From Harmonia axyridis (lineage: Eukaryota > Arthropoda > Insecta > Coleoptera > Coccinellidae), in the NCBI RefSeq assembly GCF_914767665.1, contig NC_059504.1, forward strand, positions 22,236,001 to 22,300,000: 64,000 nucleotides of DNA, given 5' to 3'. The translations under genes were made by a program, and so were the position numbers. The notes under the pieces were generated by a model. That model worked only from the letters and a program-made list of their open reading frames with translations, did no database searches and had not been told where the DNA came from. This document shows, in pieces, positions 30,926-42,000 of the stretch (positions within the stretch are counted from its first letter, which is position 1; every line of letters starts with the position of its first letter).

Positions 30926-32024
30926 CCCCGGTCTAATGCACAGATGGCGGTGCTAGTATTAAATCCATATGAGTTTTAGTAAGTACCAACATTCAAACGA
31001 TACGTGTCAAAATTTGACAACAGTCCGACCATTAGTTTGTGAGATATTGCGTTGTGAGTGTAGCTACTTTTGTTATTTGAAAAAAGATGGAAGAAAAACA
31101 ATTTCGTGCGCTGATAAAATATTGCTTTTTGAAGGGAAAAATACAGTTGAAGCAAAATCTTGGCTTGATGAAGAGTTTCCGGGGTCTGTATCAGGAAAAT
31201 CATCCATCATTGATTGGTATGCTAATTTTAAACGTGGTGAAACGTGAAATAATTTTGAATGACCGTTAACTGAAGTTGATCGAGATAGCAGAGATTGTGA
31301 AGATATCATCTGAACGTATACATCATATCATTCACGAATATTTGTACATGGGTGTCGCGCGAGCTCACAATCGATCAAAAGCAACAACGTGTTAATGATT
31401 CTGAGCACTTAAATTTTTGCGTCCATATGCGACAATGGATCAAACATGGCTCCATAATTTCACTCTGGAGTCTAATCAACAGTCAGCTGAGTGGACTGCA
31501 TACGATGAACCGAATCCAAAGCGAGGAAAAACACAACAGTCCGCTGGCAAGGTTTGCTGGTTATGGCATCAGTATTCTGGGATGCGCAAGGTATAATATT
31601 CATTGATTACCTCCAAAATAGCCAGACCATCAACAGTGATTATTATATAGCGTTAGTGGATCGTTTAAAGGATGAAATCGTTAATAAACGGCCCCATTTA
31701 AAGAAAAAAAAAGTGTTGTTTCATCAAGACAATGCGCCGTGTCACAAATCAATGAAAACAATGACAAAATTGCATGAATTGGGCTTCGAATTGCTTCTGC
31801 ATCCACCTTATTCTCCAGATCTGGCCCCCAGCGACTTTTTCCTGTTCTCAGACCTCAAAAGAATGCTCGCTGAAAAGAAATTCATCGCCAATGAAGAAGT
31901 AATCGCCGAAACTGAGGCCTATTTTGAAGCTGAAGACAAATCGTACTACAAAAATGGTATCGAAAAGTTGGAAGATCGCTATAATCGCTGTATCGCCCTC
32001 GAAGGCAACAATGTTGAAAATTAA
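30926..32024 (+). pseudogene. Mariner (SETMAR-type) transposase remnant B
   Basis: The segment starts near attgaaaagtccccggtcta, which looks like a mariner terminus after a TA. The coding part begins MEEKQFRALIKYCFLKGK (31087), passes through KSWLDEEFPG and SSIIDWYANFKRGE, has a TMDQTWLHNF first-Asp block near 31435, FHQDNAPCHKS (second Asp, about 31720) and YSPDLAPSDFFLF (third Asp, about 31812). It ends RCIALEGNNVEN* at 32024. It has an internal deletion, frameshifts and a small insertion near 31552. The right terminus could not be seen. The 31554-32024 part is still open for 156 codons. Confidence 0.9.
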
Positions 32025-33533
32025 AATCGAATAATGCCAAAAAAAAATGTGACCGTTCTATTCTTGAGTTTGCCGGTCCGTTCTGGTAACCCAATCTCAA
32101 AGGTGATGTTGAGTTGTAAAAGTCGGTCCAGCGCTGGGCCACCCGTATACCATTTGGACGTATAGGTATAAGAGACCTATCTATGATGACCGCTTAACAT
32201 GTACCGATCGCAGGAATAGAGGTGGTCAATTTTCACGCACAGGGTTTTGCACAGGGCCACAGGCGTCTTGGTCTTGATTCATCCGAGCTATATAATACAT
32301 TCAATCATAACCTGAGAGGACATAATTTAATGCTCCGCAAGCAAAATTTCCAGACAACACAAAGACAGTGTGGGTTGTGGTCCTTATACTGTGGCTAACT
32401 ATAGTAGTTCACGGCCAAGGACAAATAAGGGAAATAAAAGAACGGGATAAAAACACTTATTCAATCAATTTCCAACCCATTAAAAGAGTTTGAAGATGAT
32501 ATTTAGATCTTATCGATTAAGGGTCGCTGGCCACTTGGGTCGTTGCGGCTCGTTCACAGGTACTTTTTCGCCGGTCTCGGGAACAGATGTGAAAATCTTT
32601 ACTCTTCTCGTTGTCGGTGCAAGTGTTGCACATATGTTGTAGTTGTAGATTGGACTGAACTCAATTGAATTATTCGCCCTGAAATGCCGATTTTTATGGG
32701 CATTCAGGTCGTATTCGATTCTACCGTTAGCAAGGCCTTTCTACAGATCCCTTAGGGGTGTGGTTTAGATAATTCTAAGTTCGTCCACCGAATTCTTCTG
32801 TTTTCCATGAATTTCATTCGAAATTCAATCTTCGGACTATATTTTCCAGGAATCGAAAGATTCCCTACAACAGCATATTCTTACCAACCGAGTTTTCCAA
32901 GGTTAGAATGCGTTGCAAAATGAAGTAGTGAACTCTCCCGATGTCAATGTGTTTAATAATCGGTTAGATCTTCTCGGAATATATGAAGATTGATTTAGTT
33001 AAGTGATATTGTTTTGCTGTTTTTCACGTTTCGGTTGATTATTGAGAATTTTTGTTCATGTTTTTTAATGATATATGCTGAGTCTTTTATAGGTTTTTAC
33101 CTCGACTCTTTTCTATAAATAAATAAATACAAGGGTGTCTCATCAAAAAATGTAGTAAAAAACTTAATACCTTTGTAACAATCACATTTTATAAAAACCA
33201 ATAAGTGATGCTTTTCGACAAATCTGCGGCTTAAATACTGCGTTGAAAAATATAGGATGTCCCATTTAAGAAACACCAACTCTCCTCTATATCTCTAGAA
33301 CGATAATAATTAATTAATTTCTATGATCTAATATCAGTTTCATAGAAATCATAAAAATGACTGAAAAAAATTTTTAGAATTTTTCGAATATCTCGAACAG
33401 AAACCAACATATAGCAAAATATTTGAAACGGTCATTTTTCAGAATCGCCCTGTAACTCGAAATCTCATTATTTCGAAAAAAGAGATCGGGGTCCTTGAAC
33501 ATTTTGTCTCTAAGTCTGATAGTTCTCGATATG
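32025..33533. other. Intergenic spacer, little recognised
   Basis: 32090-32290 contains GC-richer sequence that may be LINE-derived (KRPIYDDRLTC reading) but not securely. The remainder is AT-rich spacer. Confidence 0.35.
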
Positions 33534-33750
33534 GTAATAATAATAATAAATTTATTTCACAAAACATTACAAAGAAAATGTACAAGCCGTCAGAAATTCA
33601 TTAATATTGTACACCGTCCTGTCCAGCAACAGAGCGATAACTTTTTTCTTGAAGGTTTTTCTATTCATTCATTTTGCTATCCAGTGACAGCTTGTTGTAG
33701 AGCCTCACACAATCGTAGATGACACCCTGCCTGCTTGCCTCAAGTCAATG
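33534..33750 (-). mobile_element. LINE 3' end
   Basis: The minus strand reads VRLYNKLSLDSKMNE, then after a frame change KTFKKKVIALLLDRTVYNIN with EFLTA, the C-terminal tail of a CR1/jockey-like ORF2. It ends in AATAAATTTATTATTATTATTA, a 3' simple tail at 33534-33553. Same type as 1044-1460. Confidence 0.75.
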
Positions 33751-34256
33751 GTATGGTATTTGTATCTGGTCTTTTTTCTGAGTTGAATAATCATGATAAC
33801 TGCCATTTGCAACCAACCATAAAAAGAATACTGAACTCATTTATCATAACTTGAGTTGAGCTTTTTATAAATGATAAAATGTATTGCCAGATATAATTAC
33901 ATTCTGAATTTTTGACTGATAAGAGTTGCATCATAGAGAAAGAACGCCCAAGTTCTCTTTCTTCCAAATTAAATAAGAATTGGAGGAATTTATTTTATTT
34001 TGGAAAATGTGACTGGCGTACTATTTTTATCTTAAATGATAATTGTTAGAGCCAATGACCGTATACGCACGCCACTGCAATATCTGAAGACAACTTATTT
34101 GCAGTAAATCAACCCCTTTAATGGGTTGTAGAGCTCACCAAATTTCGTTAAAATTTCTCTAGGCCTTTTGAAAATATTGAGTTATTTAAAACACATTACA
34201 TTTCTCCACAATAAATAAATAAAATCAGATTCAAAATTTAAGGAAACATGGTTAAT
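33751..34256. other. Spacer downstream of SLC7A6OS
   Basis: AT-rich, no gene. A minus-strand ATTAAA at 34262-34257 is a candidate polyadenylation signal 45 nt past the SLC7A6OS stop. Confidence 0.35.
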
Positions 34257-34306
34257 TTTAATAATAATATCACAATAGTTGTTTCATAGAATGATAAATA
34301 CATATT

Positions 34307-34670
34307 TCAATAATCACTATAATAATTATCTTCCTTATCAGCATCGTCTTCACTGTCATCATCATTCTCACTATCAACATTATCTTCACCATCAGTATCT
34401 GATAAATCAATATTGTAACTCTTGTACCTTCTTTTCAATTTATCGAATTCATTTTCTGAATCTTCATTCTCATTGAACTCATCAGAAGATGAATTATCAT
34501 GAATATGACAATTTTCCATGGCTTCAAGGATATCATCTTCATTTATACTTTCTACATCAGATTCATTGGGATAATCATTCGTATAATGGTTTTCCGCATT
34601 TGAATCATCACTCTCTGCATCAGAGATGTAAACATCATCAGAAAAAAATAATCCAGTTGTTGGAACAACA
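34307..34670 (-). CDS. SLC7A6OS: SLC7A6OS exon 3: acidic tail
   Basis: The acceptor gttcatttcag is followed by one base completing Ser, then VVPTTGLFFSDDVYISDAES and a strongly acidic tail ending YYSDY, TGA at 34309-34307. The upstream part lacks an ATG and was joined by phase. Confidence 0.95.
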
Positions 34671-36662
34671 CTGAAATGAACAAGAGGTAATATAAGAATT
34701 ATTTAAATTTTAAGTACTTTGAAAGGTTATACAGTCGACTCTCGTTAACTTGAAATCTTCGATAACTCGAATTATTTTCAATCCCCTTGGAATAACCTGT
34801 CGTAAGTCGAAAAAAATGCACAACTCTAAATTATTTTACTGTTATATTTTACCATTTTTACCTCTTTAATAATAAATGAAGAGTAGCTGTATGAAATCCC
34901 AACCAATTAACCTATCAGGAGAGCTGAATCGACTCCTGTCCACTGCAGATTCCAGGTACTTCCTGACCCGGAAAGCTGAAACTTGTCGAAGGGTCCCTGC
35001 CAGGGTAACTGACGAAGCTGTATGGAAAGCAGCTCAAGAATTCTTTCGCTGTAGCTCTACGGAGGAACACAGAGGAACCCATGAATGATTTAAGGAATAC
35101 AGGAACATCATTAATAGTGAAGTGACAATTGAAGAAAACCAGCACAACATCAATTCACAACACTGAGGAACAAAAGAGCATAGATTTGATACCAGTAAGA
35201 GATGATCAACGGCAGTTTATATATACTACAGCCTTCGAAAATGAAGAAGGCCAAAGAGATCTATTGGAGAGATTATCTGCTACCATGAATAGATATGTCA
35301 TAGAATTCGAGGGTACTGATCCTCTAAAACGACCTATTCTTCCTGTCTAGAAGAATAGGACATCGAAAAAAGTCTCTCGTATTCGGCACATAATGAACAA
35401 GGAGATAATTGCAACATTTTTAGAATGACCAGAACCTCAAATCATTGCATCTAATTATCTACTGCGCACCCTCCACAATATCAGCAGTGCTCTGCGTGAA
35501 GCAAAACCCTTGCGAACGATGTAGTTTTTGAGGTATACATACTACTAACATTTGATTCTGGCAGAAGCGGTTCCCTGTATGCGGTTGGACATCCTCGGCA
35601 GCTCAGTTGGTAGAGCACTGGACTATTGATTCGGGGTTACGGGTTCAAGTTCTGCTGGAGGAGGTACTTTATCCGGAATTGAAAAATTGTCTGCATGCCA
35701 CGATGTTATTCCTTGTAATTAATTCACATACTTTATAAAAACACTATTGGGAATACGATGGAATTTATAAATCCAAAACAACAAAAAGTATCACATATAT
35801 ACTTTCATTTATTTGGTTCACCTCTATATCTCATTACCTCTGCAATTCGAATTTAATCAAAAGTGACCTGAAAAATTTGGACTATACCTAAGTCAAATCA
35901 TACGTAACTCAAAGAGAAATCTTGGTCCTGTACTGTTACAAGTTAACAAGAGTCCACTGCACTACTGTCTTTTATAACATATATAAAATGAACTCACCTT
36001 ATATCATAATCATCTACTGTTTCTAGGAATTTGGCATCTGTATAATAGAGATCATAAACAAACTTTTGATTAGGTGCCCTTTTTTCAATTTCTTCATTCA
36101 GTTCAACATCAAATACAGTTATACATTCATCGGGATTATCTTCATTTGAATTAGATCTTAAAAACTTAACAATTTTATATCTTTCATTTTTAGAATGTTC
36201 TTGTGTTTCAACACGTAATTTGTTAGTTATATCTACATTACTAGACTTATAGTTCTGTGAGAATTGCTCTTTCAAATTATTTTTTATGCCTGTTGTCTGC
36301 TTAGTTATATCCTCATCCTGAAATAGCAATAATAATTAAGAATATTCAACTATTGATTGCAATGTAATTAACTATGGAAAGGAGAAATATTCAGTACAAG
36401 TACCCACAAAATATAATTGGAGAAAATCATGTGAGTGAAAAATGGTTATGGATCCATTTTAAAGTTTATGTTAGAACGAAAAGATGAATGGTTCAGTTAC
36501 ACATACCGTGGAACTCCTAGTTGCAGAGAACTTGAAAACAGTTGATATAGATTCCGTAATGGCATCAGGATGTTCAAGTTTTAATTTTTTACTGCAATTC
36601 AAAATCAAAGCAGCAGAGGGCGACTCTTCCAAAGGTCGTTTTAAGCGAATTACCGTCTGCAT
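34307..36662 (-). CDS. SLC7A6OS: SLC7A6OS/Iwr1, RNA polymerase II nuclear localization protein
   Basis: Three exons on the minus strand, 36662-36507, 36317-35998 and 34670-34307, total 840 nt, 279 residues. Iwr1-type proteins bind assembled RNA polymerase II and carry it into the nucleus. Hallmarks: the N-terminal VIRLKRPLEESPSAALIL, followed by a KK-K basic patch and FKFSATRSST; the mid-protein RYKIVKFLRS and ITVFDVELNEE; the diagnostic FVYDLYYTD; and a long Asp/Glu/Ser-rich C-terminus (SDEFNENEDSENEFD, NDDDSEDDADKED). Length is close to the human protein as I recall it (about 309). The ATG at 36662 gives the expected conserved start; an upstream in-frame ATG at 36701 (MWIFKTL...) is less likely. 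Introns are GT-AG; intron 2 holds a tRNA-derived sequence and coding-like debris. It is divergent from ARGLU1. Confidence 0.95.
34876..35530 (+). pseudogene. Unrecognised coding-like remnant in SLC7A6OS intron 2
   Basis: Opposite to SLC7A6OS, several linked open pieces have coding character: one with NRLLSTADSRYFLTRKAETC, then one containing IDLIPVRDDQRQFIYTTAFE, EGQRDLLERLSATMNRYVIE and DPLKRPILPV. At least one frameshift and later stops separate them. I do not recognise the family. It may be a decayed transposon ORF or a retro-pseudogene. Confidence 0.4.
35592..35662 (+). tRNA. tRNA-derived sequence (Lys-like pseudogene or SINE head)
   Basis: A 71-nt cloverleaf can be drawn: acceptor tcctcgg / tggagga with one G-G mismatch, D arm gctc / gagc, anticodon stem ctgga / ttcgg with wobble pairs, loop ctattga, and a T arm around gggttcaagt with one mismatch and wobbles. 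Box A (agctcagttggtagagc) and box B (ggttcaagttc) are recognisable. The loop resembles a decayed Lys-type cttta-like loop, with ATT in the anticodon place. Weak pairing argues for a tRNA pseudogene or SINE rather than a working tRNA. Confidence 0.6.
35998..36317 (-). CDS. SLC7A6OS: SLC7A6OS exon 2
   Basis: The acceptor ttgctatttcag (minus strand) is followed by DEDITKQTTG. The exon contains RYKIVKFLRS, CITVFDVELNEE and FVYDLYYTDAKFLETVDDYD. The donor AG|GTGAGT leaves phase 2. Confidence 0.95.
36507..36662 (-). CDS. SLC7A6OS: SLC7A6OS exon 1
   Basis: 52 codons from ATG 36662 (MQTVIRLKRPL) to SATRSST. The donor ACG|GTATGT is at 36506 in phase 0. Confidence 0.95.
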
Positions 36663-36989
36663 TATAATTTGATATATTTCTAAGGTTTTAAAAATCCACA
36701 AGATTTTACAATAAGTATAGAAAAATTATATTAGTGTTCTATTCCCACTATACACTATACCCTATTCAAACAATGTGTAACCAAATAGTATAATATCTAG
36801 TAGTAAACACAATTTCCTTAAATATTGCAAGAATTAATATCGTAAATAGATAATCTTGAAAGCTTTGGAGCAGGTAGTTTAACGTTTGAAAGTTTGAGGT
36901 TACATCGTGACATGTTATGTCATAGAGAAATAAATTTATTTGTTTGTGTTATGTTAAATGGTTTCAATCACAGAATACAAATATATATT

Positions 36990-37092
36990 ACCGCGTTCGG
37001 CAAATCCACACCGGTGCGGAGCGTGCGGTGTAAGGTGCGAACGGTTGATAGACCACGAAGCAAGAGGTGCGTGCGTATTTTGCCGAACGATA
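36990..37092. mobile_element. Small GC-rich inverted-repeat insertion
   Basis: A short GC-rich island bounded by cgttcggcaaa (36993) and its complement ttttgccgaacg (37078-37089), with internal ggtgcg / gtgcg words. It stands out in base composition from the AT-rich surroundings. Possibly a MITE of about 100 bp. Confidence 0.5.
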
Positions 37093-37104
37093 ACGGAGCT
37101 GATA

Positions 37105-37316
37105 TCCAAGAATTTTTGAATGTGTTTTGTGAAAAGAAAAAAACATTGAAATTGTTGGAGACGGTCAGACTAGATCTAATTTGTCTCCTCGTGATATCAA
37201 GATGTATTCTACATAATGTGTTCATCTTGAAAGAGTTGAAAGGAGATAATCCTGAGGATACAGTACAGTATCTCATCGAAGAAATCTTTCATATATGTTC
37301 AAAGAATACATTATAA
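37105..37316 (+). pseudogene. Harbinger-like nuclease C-terminus remnant
   Basis: The open frame ends with LDLICLLVISRCILHNVFIL, then KELKGDNPEDTVQYL. The I..CILHN pattern followed by an acidic segment is what the end of HARBI1-like nucleases looks like. The minus strand at 38560-38620 repeats the same tail (FKELKGDNPEN), and is flanked by a hairpin of aaatttccaactgtttcaat. Assignment is tentative. Confidence 0.4.
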
Positions 37317-38499
37317 AATTGATCATATTCACCGTTGCCATATTGTAGTGCGATAATACCAACTACCCAGTGTTCCCAACGAAGAAATATTTAGTTTACT
37401 AGAAAAACTCCACAATATAAAGTTTATAAGTGAAGTTTATGTGTACCTTTTCTGGCTGCTACGCACAGATTACGGATAACAGCTGCTACGCCAGATAGGC
37501 TTGTTTGGGACAATATTTCGCAAAAATTTCACCTTTTGGAAATAAAAACATTAGTGAAAGGTGGTTTTATAAATGATTTAACTGTGGCCGAGTGTATAAA
37601 TGAAGGCTTTGCTCCATTTTTGGAAATAGTCAGTGGAAGAATAATCTCTATGGCTGATATTAATTGTGGATTTATGCACCGTACCTAAGAACTAAGAATT
37701 GAACGTTAACAAATCAATGTGGGCGTTTGTGAACGTTTCCTAAGAACTAACACTAGCAAGCCAACTGTTAACTAACAACCACAGTTTTTATTAGGCTCAG
37801 ATTTTCAACAGATACCCGGAAGATTAAAATCTCCACAGCATACGAGATTTGCGTCAGAATATCGATCAGATATATCTTCCAAATCCTCAAAATATTTTTC
37901 ATAACAAGAAATGTCGCTATTTGACGGTGAGAATGAAGAAAATGTTGAGGCAGACAATAGTGAAATTAATAATGTTAATACCAATGATGATGAAGTATCA
38001 GATAGGAATGTGGGGCACAGAAAAGAATGGATTTGGCCAATTTATTATATGGACAATAGTTGTCTATAAAATATTTCAAATAAAGCCTTTATTATGTATA
38101 TCTTAGTTTTTCTACCCCTAATATTAATGTCAATAAACAATTCACAGCATAAGTTTTTCTTAAGTTCTTCATATATGTTTCCGTTCCAGTGTAACTATCA
38201 AATTTGACTAAAAATCTAATAAATTCTACCTAGATATAAATATAACTGTTAAATAAATTATATGAAACTGATCCCTGTTCTAAGTTTTTAGGTGCAAATA
38301 TACTTATTGTATTGAACCAAACGTAATCAAGGAAAAATATTTTTTTTTTTTTCAAATCATTTATTTCATACTACAAAACTGGCACAGAGGCTTTTAGCTA
38401 ATACATTCATAACAAGTGTAAAAAAAACAATATTTATTTATTCATTCAAATTCAACAAAAAATGTAACAATTTATGAAATCTTATTTATTCAATTGTAG

Positions 38500-38760
38500 G
38501 ATCTTTCCCGTATTAAACCATGAACCACTTATTGAAACAGTTGGAAATTTCCAACTGTTTCAATAAGTGGTTCATCAATAATATTCTCAGGATTATCTCC
38601 TTTCAACTCTTTAAAATCCGAAGAAAATCCGCTAGACTCAAAAAAATCCGCAAATCGGATTAAAACCCGCCGATTGGCAACACTGATTCTAATATTCTGT
38701 GTACCACATGGCCAAGCTGCCGGGTCAATAAGAGAAGAAGAAGAATATTCTTAGTTTGGA
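38500..38760. repeat. Harbinger-tail copy, hairpin and LINE-type GAA tail
   Basis: 38520-38573 is a hairpin (ccacttattgaaacagttgg with its complement). 38575-38612 is the complement of the 37225-37262 region. 38690-38748 (catggccaagctgccgggtc then agaagaagaagaa) resembles a LINE 3' tail. These lie within 450 bp of the ARGLU1 ATG. Confidence 0.5.
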
Positions 38761-38919
38761 GGTTGACAAATGACATTTACAGCATTGAATGGTGTATTTG
38801 TGACGGAATTGCATATCTATTCTTTTCTGAAAATTAAGAAATTAAGTTGAAGATTAAAAGAAATAAGTTTAAATAATTCTTACATCTCATTAATCAAAAA
38901 TTTTGAAGAAGATCTAGCC

Positions 38920-39080
38920 ATGGGTAGATCTCGTTCCCGAAGCCGATCTCCAAAAAAACATCATAAAAGCAAACACCATAAGAGGAGTAAATCTAGAGAT
39001 AGACGGGAAAAAAGATCAGAATCCAGCTGCAAAAGTTTGAAAAGTATTGAAAAAGTCAGGGAAAAATCTTCAAAATCTAG
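38920..39080 (+). CDS. ARGLU1: ARGLU1 exon 1: RS-rich N-terminus
   Basis: ATG in context tagccATGG, near-ideal for initiation. It encodes the RS region ending EKSSKS. The donor AG|gtaact is in phase 2. The exon is open without any long ATG frame elsewhere. Confidence 0.95.
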
Positions 39081-42000
39081 GTAACTTGAATCTAAAACAA
39101 TTACTAAAATATTGTTACACATGAAAAATTTCAATTAATGTCCAATGAAATTCTTTATACATCATTTTCGCTAGATACTGAATTATTTGAGCACATATCT
39201 TTGAAGGTTTTTAATATAACCTTTAACATTCTATTGTAGGAAAAGATCTCATTCTATATCTTCCACATCAAGCAGTGATGCATCTAACGACACAAAGTTT
39301 GATAAACATAAGAGGTCCAGAACACATAGAAAAATGGACGAAGTGGAAAGATTAGCAGAGATGGAAAGGCAAAGAAGACAGAGGGAGACCGAGCATCGCC
39401 TGATCGAAGAGGAAGCTGCTAAGAGAATTGAGGAAATGGTGAAGAAACGTGTAGAAGAAGAATTAGAGAAAAGAAGAGATGAAATTGAGAGAGAAGTGAA
39501 TAGACGTGTGGAAGAGGCCAAAAGGATAATGGAAAAACAAATGATGGAAGATTTGGAAAAAAGAAGAGAAAAGCAAATGGAAGAAGAGAGAAGAAGACAG
39601 GTAGGAGTCTTTATATATCTTATGTTTATGAAGCAGAACAATCAATTGAGCTTCAGCCGTTGAAACTAATGAAAAACTGGAAGAATTTCATTTTCCAATA
39701 GTTTCTTGAATTTTTCAGACAACTTTATATTCTAATATTCCTCTTTTATTGAAACAATCTGTGAATTTTTTAGATATATTTAACCATCACCAATAGGTAT
39801 TATGAAGAATATAATAACTCATCCAATTTGATTCTTGAAAAAGAAAAAAATTCTGCCTGTCCTTTCTCTCATAGGTTCATAAGTTCTTCTTTTACAACAC
39901 AAAATTATATGGAATTCCCTACACAAATCAGTGACTACTATGGTATTGGTGCTTGTACAACTTATTTAATTTTTTTCAAGACTAAAATATTATAAAACTA
40001 AATAACTGCTGACAAAAAAATTTCTTCCCAAAATTATTTCAAATATATATTGGTACAGTTTTTCTGATAGCTGTAGATCTTCTATTTTTGATGTAAATGT
40101 TGTCAAGAATTCAAGAAAATTATTGAGAGTAGATTAAGCAGCACAATTGAAGGCTCATATTTTTTGATGTTTCAATGAAAGATTGATCATTCCATCAATC
40201 TTCAGTGCATTGAATCTGTTAACAAATTCAATTTATGTAGAATGTTTATATCATAGCTCGACAAATAACTAAGCAACTTCAACATAATCATTCCTTTAAT
40301 TGTTATATATTTCAGGGTATCCAAAAATATTTGTATATTGATATTATTATCTACCATAAAAACTTATTAAAATAAAAAAAGATCATAAATTTATTTCACA
40401 AAGTAAATGAAATTACATTTGTAGCATATAATATTCTTTTTATCAGCCTGTATTATGGCTATGACCTAGTAAGGGACTCTCATGGTCATTGTGCTATTCA
40501 GATGAATTTATTTATTAGCAAAATAATTATAAGATTAACAGAAACCTTCAATTTTTACATAAAATTGAACGACAAATGATCTACATTGAAGTTATTCCTC
40601 CTAATTAAATACCATTTGGAGAAATAGTCTATTCTATTTCTTGAACATTCTATCATGTTCTGCAGTGTTCCCTTATAATTATCGTTATTCTGTATCTATC
40701 ACCTAGGTTTTGTAAAGATAAATCTGGGTAAAACTAGCATTTTTACTAATTCTGGAATTTTTTTAATTATACTTGAAGAATATTGTATAGTTTTTGTATT
40801 ATATCTCACTTATTAGGCCTGTCATAAAAAACTATTTAATTTGTAACTGGACACATCGATAACAGATATATTCAAAAATCGTCTTCAGTTCTTCAGAAAT
40901 GGAAGAAAATCTATTGAGATGTCTTTTATTGATATACAGTTATTGCAATTGAAAATTAATTGAAACTTGAAATGTAGTTAAGGCTGTTGATAATTTGTTG
41001 TTTTGATATTTGTTTAAATTTTAATATGAGCCTTCATAGTATAAGTAAATATTTTTCTACAGAAGATCTGCTTGCATAAAAAATTTTTGGAAATTGAAAT
41101 TTTTGTCTGGATATAACAGAATCTTCCAGGATGCTCAATCTTGCTTGATTATATCAATTTTTCATCAAATTACGAATGTTCCCCTTTCTCTAGGACATAC
41201 GCGTTTATCAAACTGTTTTCTGAGGCCCTACACTGGATTGCGTTTAGAAAAAATGTTACTATTTGTTTTTTTTGTTCGAAGTAAACTAAATGGTTTCCGC
41301 TATATTTCGGCAAAACCTTCAACTGAGTTTAATAACTTGAGCTTGAATTGCGATCAATAGTTCAAAGCTTTAACTAAAGCTCAAACTTCTATTAAAAAAA
41401 TGGTTTCATACCATGCAAATATTTGAATAGTTTGGAATTCTACATTCAGTCTGAATGTTTAAAATATGCCAGTAGAATATAAGATAAAGGGTCAAGCACA
41501 ACATTCTGTCTGGAGACTGTATCGTTTTATGGGCCGATCAAGTTACCTGGACTTCACTACGGGCCACAGGTATTATATATCTTTATTATATCTATTACCT
41601 TTACTGAGATGTTTTCGGGTTTTAATTTTATTACACCAAGCCCCGATTCTAGCAGTGAGTGTGATCAATTGATGGAATCTATAGATTTTCAGTAAAAGAA
41701 ATAACCCCAATTTTTTAATCATAACTGAAAATTATTTGATTTGAACTCGAAAACAAAAATTTTATGTTTTGATGCTTTGAGATTGTTCAATCCAATTTAT
41801 AATAGATACTAATATTTAATGCTGGATTAATTGATTAATCAATTTTGGTTATTTCTTTGTTAGCTAAATATTGTATTTGTAATTACTTTCAATAGAAGTA
41901 TTGGACAATTTGAATTTTTGGAAAAATATGCAAATACAATATTATTTGAATGATCTGTAAGGAATTTAATTGGTCAATTCATTATTTGATCTTAATTAAA

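Larger units (their letters stand above)
36663..38919. promoter_or_regulatory. Divergent intergenic region SLC7A6OS-ARGLU1
   Basis: 2.26 kb between two divergent start codons; it should contain both promoters. No core element could be assigned. It also contains a small inverted-repeat element, Harbinger-like debris and a LINE-type tail, so the functional promoter portions are probably short and close to each ATG. Confidence 0.4.

Noticed and set aside
35592..35662. Functional tRNA gene
   Set aside because: Mismatches and wobble pairs in the acceptor, anticodon and T stems, plus an odd anticodon loop; kept only as a tRNA-derived sequence.
39249..39641. 130-codon minus-strand frame over ARGLU1 exon 2
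   Set aside because: Serine/leucine-rich mirror of the Glu/Arg-rich coding exon.
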